Shown piece by piece: positions 5,887-12,121 of a stretch of DNA of 12,121 nucleotides. The notes below the pieces were generated by a model. The model worked only from the letters and a program-made list of their open reading frames with translations. It made no database searches and was not told the origin of the DNA. Source of the stretch: an uncultured Lachnospiraceae bacterium (lineage in GTDB: Bacteria > Bacillota > Clostridia > Lachnospirales > Lachnospiraceae). A program made the translations under genes and the position numbers. The first letter of the stretch is position 1. Every line of letters begins with the position of its first letter. The stretch spans positions 1 to 12,121 of the forward strand of contig CAKRYY010000051.1 in NCBI GenBank assembly GCA_934432885.1, read 5' to 3'.

Positions 5887-6784
5887 AGTACGCGATGTAA
5901 GCAAAAGCTTTGAGGAGATAAAAGCAGTAGATGGTGTGGACATCACGATTAAGGAAGACAGCGTATTTGGACTGATTGGAACAAACGGAGCAGGAAAGAG
6001 CACAGTGCTTCGTATGATGAGCGGCGTAATAAAGCCGGATGCAGGACAGGTCTTGATAGATGGGATGCCGGTATTTGATAACGTGGAGGCAAAGGAAAGA
6101 CTTTTCTTTATTGCAGATGAGCCCTACTTTTTTGCCAATGCGACACCGGAGGATATGGCGCATTATTACAGCAGCGTATTTCCAAAGTTTGACCTGCTGC
6201 ATTACTATGAATATCTGAGCAGCTTTGGACTGGGACGCAGACGTAAGATTTCTACCTTTTCCAAAGGAATGAAAAAGCAGCTTGCGATTCTGTGTGGAAT
6301 CTGCGCTCGTACAAAATATCTGTTCTGCGATGAAACCTTTGATGGACTGGACCCGGTAATGCGTCAGGGCATTAAGAGCTTGATGGCGAAGGAAATGGAG
6401 GACAGAGGACTGACACCGATTATTGCTTCACACAATCTGCGTGAGCTGGAGGACATCTGTGACCATGTCGGACTGCTGCACCGGGGTGGTGTCCTGTTAT
6501 CCAAAGACCTTGAAGAAATGAAGTGCAATATCCAGAAGGTACAGTGCGTGCTGGATGAGGGAGTGGATGCAGAAGAAGCCTTCAAGGGACTTGAGCTTGT
6601 GAAAGAGGAAAAAAGAGGTTCGCTTTATACGCTTACGGTCAGGGGCTCTCGTGAAGAGGTTATTGCGTGCTTTAGCTGTATCAGGACAGTGTTCTTTGAG
6701 ACACTTCCCCTTTCCCTTGAAGAAATCTTTATCAGTGAGACGGAGGTAGTTGGCTATGACATCAAAAAAATCATTCTTGGGTAA
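5879..6784 (+). CDS. ABC transporter ATP-binding protein (YtrB-like)
   Basis: Nucleotide-binding subunit of 301 residues that powers the permease encoded next. Walker A is G34-T-N-G-A-G-K40-S-T42, the signature motif is F127-S-K-G-M131, Walker B is YLFCDE with D151 and E152, the D-loop is GLDP (156-159) and the switch histidine is H185 (I-I-A-S-H-N). The usual Q-loop glutamine is not evident; the equivalent region reads F-F-I-A-D-E-P-Y (77-84). Residues after about 215 form a C-terminal extension common in drug- and peptide-type exporters. The start at 5879 uses an AAGGAGG site inside the regulator gene and overlaps that gene by 8 bp, so translation is coupled. It overlaps the permease gene by 29 bp. 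The substrate is unknown; envelope or antimicrobial-peptide response is inferred from the regulator. Confidence 0.95.
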   Translation: MIEVRDVSKSFEEIKAVDGVDITIKEDSVFGLIGTNGAGKSTVLRMMSGVIKPDAGQVLIDGMPVFDNVEAKERLFFIADEPYFFANATPEDMAHYYSSVFPKFDLLHYYEYLSSFGLGRRRKISTFSKGMKKQLAILCGICARTKYLFCDETFDGLDPVMRQGIKSLMAKEMEDRGLTPIIASHNLRELEDICDHVGLLHRGGVLLSKDLEEMKCNIQKVQCVLDEGVDAEEAFKGLELVKEEKRGSLYTLTVRGSREEVIACFSCIRTVFFETLPLSLEEIFISETEVVGYDIKKIILG

Positions 6785-8864
6785 TCTCAAAGCGAATCTC
6801 AGAAGAAGAGTCTGGCTGTTTGTCATTATGTTTTTATACTTCTTCTTTGCCCTGCCGGTAGCAACGGCAATGACGCTGAGCACGGAGAAGTCTTATTACA
6901 GCAATTATCGGGATATTGCACGGAGGCTTGGCTTCTGCTTTGCAGAAATTGTAGGACCGAACGCTGTAGTAGCCCTTTTGATTACGGTGCTGGCAGTGAT
7001 TGCCGGAATTCAGGGCTTTTCCTATATGTATCAGAGAAAGAAGCTGGATTTGTATATGAGTATGCCGGTATCTAAGGAGAGCCGGTTTGCTGCAATTTAT
7101 ATAAACGGAATTCTGGCATATCTGATTCCATATCTGTTTCATCTGGTGCTCAGCATCATAGTTGCCAAGGCAATGGGAGCAGATATTTCCTATGCGGTGA
7201 AGTCAATAGAAACAGGCGTAATCGGGTATCTGCTTTTGTATCTGTCTGTTTATCATATTGCAATATTGGCAGTAATGCTGACAGGAAATATAATTGTAAC
7301 GATGCTTGGAACAGCGGTATTTTTGTCTTATGATGGAATTGCAATTACGGTGTTGATCGCATATATGAGCACCTTCTTTTCCAGCTTTTATTATAAAACA
7401 CAGCCATTTATATGGAAGCTCATGGTTTCTCCATTGATACGTTTCTGGATGATGCTGGATAATGTAATTGATTATAGCTATGACGGATATGGATATCAGG
7501 AGATAAATCTTACAGACTTTTGGAAGGGGATGCTTTCGATTGTCATAGTCGGTGCGCTTGCGCTTGCTCTTGCTTATTTGTGCTATCGGAAAAAGCCTGC
7601 AGAGGCATGTGGAAAAGCGATGGCATTTCCCTGCACAAAGCCGGTTATCAAGGTCTTTCTTACGGTATTGGCAGGCTTGTCTGGCGGTGTCATATTTTAC
7701 GGTCTTTCCGGAGAAAGTACAGTATTCAGCGTATTTGGACTGGTGATGGGCGTGCTTTTATGTCATGGCGTTGTAGAGGTTATTTATGATTTTGACATTC
7801 GCAGTGTAAAAAATGGATGGAAATCGTTATTGATTTCAGCAGCTTTTGCGGGAGCGTTGTTTTCTGTTTTCTGGTTTGACTTATTTGGCTATGACCGGTA
7901 CGTACCGGATGCGGCAAAGGTTGACCATGCTGCGTTTACTTTTACGGATGAATATTATGAATGTTATGATGAAAATCTGAATTCGTCAGATAGGGAGACC
8001 TATGTTTTTGACAATATGGAGCTGACGGATATTGCGCCTCTTTTGACACTGGCAGACCGCAGAATGGGTGAGGAGTCAGAAGAAAATGAAGGCTATCGCT
8101 TCTGCGTAGTGAAGTATGTGCTGAAAAATGGAAGGACAGTATACCGGCAGTTCAGAACGAATTATCTTGAGGATGTGGCACTGCTGGATGCGATTACAGA
8201 AAGCAAAGCATACAGAGAGAGCACAAATCAGGTGTATAATGATGCAGTCTTTTCACTTGGAGAGCGGCTGAAGCTGTTTTACTTTGATGGCAGCAGGAGA
8301 ATTGCACTTTCCGGAACTGCCGAAAAATTAAGGAATGCTTATAAGAAGGACAGTGAGAGCTTCAAATTCTCAGACCAGTTAAATCAGCTTATTGTTGGAA
8401 AGCTGCAGTTTGAGTGTATTGATAAGGATTCCTATGTATCCATGTCTCTGCCGGTTTATCCATCCTTCCAGAATACCATTGCATTGCTAAAGGAGGAAGG
8501 AACGTATACAGGAAGCTATCTTGACATAAGTGAAGTGGAGCGGATGACAGTAACAAACAGCAACAGTGAGCTGTATCAAAATGAAGAAGATGAGTATGGT
8601 TATAATGACTATTCAACATCGGCTGTATTTGAAGATAAGCAGGAAATTTCACAGATTATGCCTGCACTGTATCCGGACAGCTTTACAGACGTCTGGACGC
8701 CGGACGGAACGCTGGATATGGATTATTATGTTGACGTAATGCAGGCTGATATGCCGGAAGACAGCAAAATAGAGCGTTACAGCTCCGGGTTCTATATGCT
8801 GACGGATAAGATTCCTGATTTTGTAAAGGAGCGTACTGCTTATACGGGCGAGATGGCAGAATAA
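6756..8864 (+). CDS. Large ABC-2-type permease with extracytoplasmic C-terminal domain
   Basis: Membrane partner of the upstream ATPase, 702 residues. Hydrophobic segments lie at about 19-41, 68-90, 113-137, 155-176, 179-204, 258-277, 297-316, 323-343 and 357-376, suggesting nine spans. Basic stretches (N-terminal [15 protein letters not shown], the [18 protein letters not shown] loop near 92-109, and [11 protein letters not shown] near 277-287) alternate as expected for a cytoplasmic N-terminus. The tail from about 380 to 702 would then be outside; it is acidic and rich in Y, D and E. The loop after span 2 ([12 protein letters not shown]) resembles the coupling-helix segment of ABC-2 permeases. 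The tail may correspond to DUF6449, which I could not check. I chose the ATG at 6756 because GGAGG at 6742-6746 is 9 nt upstream; a TTG at 6750 is too close to it. No second permease is encoded, so a homodimer is likely. Confidence 0.88.
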   Translation: MTSKKSFLGNLKANLRRRVWLFVIMFLYFFFALPVATAMTLSTEKSYYSNYRDIARRLGFCFAEIVGPNAVVALLITVLAVIAGIQGFSYMYQRKKLDLYMSMPVSKESRFAAIYINGILAYLIPYLFHLVLSIIVAKAMGADISYAVKSIETGVIGYLLLYLSVYHIAILAVMLTGNIIVTMLGTAVFLSYDGIAITVLIAYMSTFFSSFYYKTQPFIWKLMVSPLIRFWMMLDNVIDYSYDGYGYQEINLTDFWKGMLSIVIVGALALALAYLCYRKKPAEACGKAMAFPCTKPVIKVFLTVLAGLSGGVIFYGLSGESTVFSVFGLVMGVLLCHGVVEVIYDFDIRSVKNGWKSLLISAAFAGALFSVFWFDLFGYDRYVPDAAKVDHAAFTFTDEYYECYDENLNSSDRETYVFDNMELTDIAPLLTLADRRMGEESEENEGYRFCVVKYVLKNGRTVYRQFRTNYLEDVALLDAITESKAYRESTNQVYNDAVFSLGERLKLFYFDGSRRIALSGTAEKLRNAYKKDSESFKFSDQLNQLIVGKLQFECIDKDSYVSMSLPVYPSFQNTIALLKEEGTYTGSYLDISEVERMTVTNSNSELYQNEEDEYGYNDYSTSAVFEDKQEISQIMPALYPDSFTDVWTPDGTLDMDYYVDVMQADMPEDSKIERYSSGFYMLTDKIPDFVKERTAYTGEMAE

Positions 8865-8941
8865 AAGAAGAATCGCCAAAAAAGAATAAAAGTGCCGCAG
8901 CAGGACATACTTTCCATAAAAAGGATAAATGGAGGTATGGC

Positions 8942-10267
8942 ATGAAACGGTATATGGAAATTACAGATGTGCATGGAAGGGAGATTCTGGATTCCAGAGG
9001 AAACCCTACAGTGGAAGCAGAGGTAACGCTGATGGATACAATAACCGGGCGGCGCTATGGAGGAAGCGCAGCAGTGCCGTCCGGTGCAAGTACAGGCAGA
9101 TTTGAAGCGGTTGAGCTGCGGGATGGAGAACCGAGATATTTTGGGCTTGGAGTCAAAAAAGCAGTGCATCATGTAAATACAGAGCTAAAGGAAAAGCTGC
9201 TTGGAAGAAATGGCTTGAATCAGCTTGAAATTGATCATCTGATGCTGGAGGCAGACGGAACCGAGAACAAGGAGCATCTTGGGGCAAATGCAATACTGGC
9301 AGTTTCGATGGCGCTTGCAAGAGCAGGTGCGGCAGCCTTAAGAATTCCGTTATATCAATATCTTGGTGGTGTGCATACCAAACGGATGCCGGTTCCCATG
9401 ATGAACATTTTAAACGGCGGAAAGCATGCTGCCAATACGGTAGATTTTCAGGAATTTATGATTATGCCAGTGGCGGCGGAAAGCTTTCAGGAGGGACTTA
9501 GAATCTGTGCAGAGATTTATCATAATCTGAAAAAGATCTTGAATAAAAAGCAGCTTTCGACCGGTGTGGGGGACGAAGGCGGTTTTGCTCCCGACCTTCC
9601 CGATGCGGAGGCAGTGCTTTCCCTGATTGCAGAAGCAATAGATGCCGCTGGATATGAAGCGGGCAGGGAAATTAAGATTGCGCTTGATGTGGCAAGCAGT
9701 GAGCTTTACAACGAAAAGACAAAAATGTATCATTTCCCGGGTGAGAGCAGCCTTACCGGAAAAGAGGTGGTCCGCAGCACCGAGGATATGATTTCTTATT
9801 ATGAACGACTGATTGACAGCTTCCCGATTGCTTCTATTGAGGATGGTCTTGCAGAGGATGACTGGGACGGCTGGAAGGAGCTGACGAGACGGCTTGGAGA
9901 CCGTGTGCAGCTTGTCGGAGATGATTTGTTCGTCACCAATACCAAACGTCTGGAGGCTGGAATTAAGCTTGGTGTTGCCAATGCTATTTTAGTAAAGGTA
10001 AACCAGATTGGTACGGTGTCCGAAGCGATGGAAGCAATCGAGATGGCGCATAAAAATGCGTACCGGACAGTTATTTCCCACAGGTCAGGAGAAACAGAGG
10101 ATACGTTTATTGCGGACCTTGCAGTTGCAGTCAACGCAGGGCAGATTAAGACAGGAGCGCCGTGCCGCAGCGACAGGATTGCAAAGTATAATCAGCTCCT
10201 TCGGATTGAGGAAGAACTGGGCGAGGAAGCCTGCTACAAAGAGCCGTTTCAGACAAGGCAGGAGTAG
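8942..10267 (+). CDS. eno: Enolase
   Basis: Cytoplasmic glycolytic enzyme that dehydrates 2-phosphoglycerate to phosphoenolpyruvate. At 441 residues it is slightly longer than the usual 430. Conserved elements are [13 protein letters not shown] (13-25), the mobile loop PSGASTG (46-52), F-Q-E171-F, GDEGGF with E212, the metal ligands D249, E300 (SIED) and D327 (GDD), the signature [14 protein letters not shown] (349-362) with catalytic K352, S379-H-R-S-G-E, and K403 in [12 protein letters not shown]. Nothing essential is missing. GGAGG at 8931-8935 lies 6 nt before the ATG at 8942; Met5 is a less likely start. The stop TAG is followed directly by an in-frame TGA. It starts 77 bp after the permease stop with no terminator and no convincing promoter between, and is followed by secG and rnr in a common Firmicutes order. 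Confidence 0.97.
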   Translation: MKRYMEITDVHGREILDSRGNPTVEAEVTLMDTITGRRYGGSAAVPSGASTGRFEAVELRDGEPRYFGLGVKKAVHHVNTELKEKLLGRNGLNQLEIDHLMLEADGTENKEHLGANAILAVSMALARAGAAALRIPLYQYLGGVHTKRMPVPMMNILNGGKHAANTVDFQEFMIMPVAAESFQEGLRICAEIYHNLKKILNKKQLSTGVGDEGGFAPDLPDAEAVLSLIAEAIDAAGYEAGREIKIALDVASSELYNEKTKMYHFPGESSLTGKEVVRSTEDMISYYERLIDSFPIASIEDGLAEDDWDGWKELTRRLGDRVQLVGDDLFVTNTKRLEAGIKLGVANAILVKVNQIGTVSEAMEAIEMAHKNAYRTVISHRSGETEDTFIADLAVAVNAGQIKTGAPCRSDRIAKYNQLLRIEEELGEEACYKEPFQTRQE

Positions 10268-10312
10268 TGAGCAGGTTTTGCCTTCCAGAATACGGAAAAT
10301 GATGGAAAAGAC

Positions 10313-10341
10313 TTGAATTTTTTGCACACTTATGCTAATAT
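10313..10341 (+). promoter_or_regulatory. secG: Predicted promoter of secG
   Basis: TTGAAT (10313-10318), a 17-bp spacer and TAATAT (10336-10341), with TG at 10333-10334 making an extended -10. An overlapping TATAAT (10339-10344) would give a 20-bp spacer. It lies about 30 bp before the secG start, so secG can be transcribed independently of eno. Confidence 0.6.
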
Positions 10342-10371
10342 AATTTTTGTTTGACATTAGGAGGTGCAAGA

Positions 10372-10611
10372 ATGAGCATGGTAAGAACCATTCTTTTAAT
10401 CGTATTTATTATTGTGTCGCTTGTATTGGCAGCACTTGTATTGATGCAGGAAGGAAAATCCGCAGGACTGGGAGCTATCAGCGGTGCAGCTGAATCCTAC
10501 TGGGGCAAAAACAAAGGACGTTCAATGGAAGGAACACTGGTTAAGGTTACCAAGATTTTGGCGGTACTGTTCTTTGTACTTGCAGCAGTTTTAAACACAC
10601 GGTTCTTTTAG
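10372..10611 (+). CDS. secG: Preprotein translocase subunit SecG
   Basis: Small membrane subunit of the SecYEG channel, which assists SecA-driven protein export. It has 79 residues, typical for the family. Two membrane helices lie at about 5-25 and 60-76. The conserved loop follows helix 1: VLMQEGKSAGLGAISG (23-38), then AESYWGKNKGRSMEGTLVKVT (40-60). I chose ATG 10372 because AGGAGG at 10359-10364 is 7 nt upstream; a longer frame from a TTG at 10351 would run through this binding site. It has its own promoter upstream and a strong terminator after it, in the conserved eno-secG-rnr order. Confidence 0.96.
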   Translation: MSMVRTILLIVFIIVSLVLAALVLMQEGKSAGLGAISGAAESYWGKNKGRSMEGTLVKVTKILAVLFFVLAAVLNTRFF

Positions 10612-10621
10612 ACTTAGGATG

Positions 10622-10653
10622 AAAAAACACTCTTGCAAAAGAGTGTTTTTTTT
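10622..10653 (+). terminator. Intrinsic terminator after secG
   Basis: A perfect 13-bp stem, AAAAAACACTCTT (10622-10634) and AAGAGTGTTTTTT (10639-10651), closes on a GCAA tetraloop of the stable GNRA type. A run of eight T covers 10646-10653. The A-run on the left arm makes it potentially active on both strands. Confidence 0.95.
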
Positions 10654-10733
10654 ACAGGTGGAATTTGGAAAAAGGGTCTGGGGCTGTAGTAAAAGGCACT
10701 GTATTGGAATTTGAGATAATTTAGGAAGTTAGG

Positions 10734-12121
10734 ATGAAGAGTAGAGAAGAACGGAAAAATTTGATTTGTGAGTTGGTGGAGAATCCGTTATATGTTCCGA
10801 TGAAGGAAAAGGAGCTTGTAATTTTTTTGCAGGTGGCAAAAGAGGATAGAGAGGAATTAAAGGCGGTTTTGGAAGAACTGCTCGCAGAAGGCAGGCTGGA
10901 AATTACAAAGCGTGGAAAATATAAAAAGCCGGAAGAGCATATTCTCACAGGGCTTTTCATAGGCAATCAAAAGGGCTTTGGCTTTGTCCAGATAGAGGGC
11001 GAACAGGAGGATTTATTTGTACCGCAGTCTCAGGTAAATGGAGCATTTCCGGGGGACACCGTGCAGGTACGCGTTTTGCCCGCAAAGCAGGGGAAACGGC
11101 GGGAGGCAGAGGTTTTAAAGGTTTTGGAACACGGTGTAAAAACCATTGTTGGAACCTTTCAGAAAAGTAAAAGCTTTGGCTTTGTCGTGCCGGATGATGC
11201 GAAGATTCCGGCGGATATTTTTATTCCATTGGAGAAGTCCAAGGGTGCAGTGGACGGACATAAGGTGGTCGCAAGGCTTACAGAATACGGCTCGGCGGGG
11301 AAAAGCCCGGAGGGTGTCGTAACAGAAATACTTGGACATATCAATGACCCAGGTGTAGACATTATGTGTATCGTCAAGGGCTTTGATTTGCCGGTGGAAT
11401 TTCCGGAGCGTGTTTTAAATCAGGCAGAGCGCGTTTCGAGTCCTGTTTCGGAAGCGGATATGCAGGGCAGGCTTGATTTAAGGAATGTGCTTATGGTAAC
11501 TATTGATGGAGAGGACGCAAAGGATTTGGACGATGCGGTAAGCCTCTCCGTGAAAGACGGACTTTACTGCCTGGGTGTCCATATTGCGGATGTTACAAAT
11601 TATGTGCAGGAAAATTCAGCGCTCGATCGAGAAGCGCAGAAACGGGGAACGAGCGTTTATCTGGTAGACCGTGTGATTCCCATGCTGCCGCATATTCTTT
11701 CAAATGGTATCTGCTCACTGAATGCAGGTGAGGACCGGCTTGCGCTTTCCTGTATGATGAAAATTGATGAAAAGGGACAGGTAGTGGACTATAAGATTGC
11801 GGAGACGGTAATCCGGGTAGACCGCAGGATGTCCTATTCCGGCGTAAATGCAATTTTGGAAGAAAAGGATGAGCTGCTGCGTAAGGAGCATGAACAATTT
11901 GTTCCAATGCTGGAGGATATGGCGCAGCTTGCAGATATTTTACGAAAGAAAAGAAAGAAACGCGGCTCGATTGATTTTGATTTTCCGGAAACCAAGATTT
12001 TATTGGAGCCGGATGGAACGCCGATTGCGATAAAGCCTTATGAGCGCGACAAAGCTGATAGAGGATTTTATGCTGATTGCGAATGAGACGGTTGCACAGC
12101 ATTTTTACTGGATGGAGCTTC
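10734..12121 (+). pseudogene. rnr: Ribonuclease R, frameshifted near the right edge and cut by it
   Basis: RNase R is a processive 3'-to-5' exoribonuclease of structured RNA and works with tmRNA/SmpB. The N-terminus (1-65) is a winged-helix region. Two cold-shock-like domains follow, with GFGFVQIEGEQEDLFVP (81-97) and SFGFVVPDDAKIPADIFIP (147-165). The RNB catalytic core starts near 245, with TIDGEDAKDLDDAVSL holding D258, D264, D266 and D267, then HIADVTNYV, PMLPHILSNGICSLN and RRMSYSGVNAIL. After YERDKAD the frame runs into TGA at 12084-12086, giving 450 residues instead of the usual 700-plus. Conserved sequence resumes at 12052 in the next frame as KLIEDFMLIANETVAQHFYW and stays open to the edge. 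The start at 10734 has AGGAAG at 10723-10728. As written it would lose half the catalytic core and the S1 domain; a sequence error is possible. Confidence 0.88.

Noticed and set aside
8913..8935. TCCAT/ATGGA pairing that could mask the eno ribosome binding site
   Set aside because: Only five base pairs plus two wobbles around an 11-nt AT-rich loop; too weak to claim a regulatory hairpin.
8937..8945. Two-codon frame ATG-GCA-TGA overlapping the eno start
   Set aside because: It lies one base from the GGAGG, too close for initiation; it is a by-product of the sequence around the real start.
10681..10733. Promoter for rnr with GATAAT at 10715-10720
   Set aside because: No recognisable -35 element at 16-18 bp; rnr may have a weak promoter here, but the sequence does not support a call.

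Overview
The window is a stretch of Gram-positive (Firmicutes) chromosome, most likely from an anaerobic gut clostridium of the Lachnospiraceae type. This rests on strong AAGGAG/GGAGG ribosome binding sites, moderate GC with AT-rich spacers, a spII-type lipoprotein without outer-membrane genes, a cofactor-independent phosphoglycerate mutase, and the eno-secG-rnr gene order seen in many Firmicutes. The genus assignment is inference. There are eleven genes; the first is cut by the left edge and the last is both frameshifted and cut by the right edge.

Left block (1-2369, + strand): the end of one half-size chromate-transporter (CHR) subunit, a complete second CHR half joined by an ATGA overlap, thiamine pyrophosphokinase (thiN), and an acidic lipoprotein with an RsiV/DUF3298-like C-terminus. 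The genes are tightly packed and may form one operon. The lipoprotein gene runs 23 bp into the end of a convergent gene for a cation diffusion facilitator (2347-3507, - strand), whose metal-site residues (N-x3-D / D-x3-D) point to manganese. The spacer at 3508-3726 carries two back-to-back promoters, one for the CDF and one for gpmI.

Centre (3727-8864, + strand): gpmI (phosphoglycerate mutase) ends at an intrinsic terminator. It is followed by a compound AT-rich palindrome, a promoter, and an ACTGTA-N13-TACAGT inverted repeat that closely resembles the operator described for B. subtilis YtrA. These lead into a compact three-gene operon: a YtrA-type GntR regulator, an ABC ATPase, and one 702-residue permease with about nine membrane spans and a roughly 320-residue extracytoplasmic domain. 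The three genes overlap by 8 and 29 bp.

Right block (8942-12121, + strand): enolase follows the permease after 77 bp, with no terminator or clear promoter between them, so eno may be partly transcribed from the envelope-stress-type ABC operon. secG has its own extended -10 promoter and a textbook terminator. The last gene is rnr (RNase R). Its frame breaks at 12051-12060, and the break is explained exactly by loss of one copy of an 8-bp tandem repeat. Glycolysis (gpmI, eno), protein export (secG) and RNA decay (rnr) thus flank an apparently inserted antibiotic/envelope-response cassette. I found no mobile element, CRISPR array, tRNA or rRNA.
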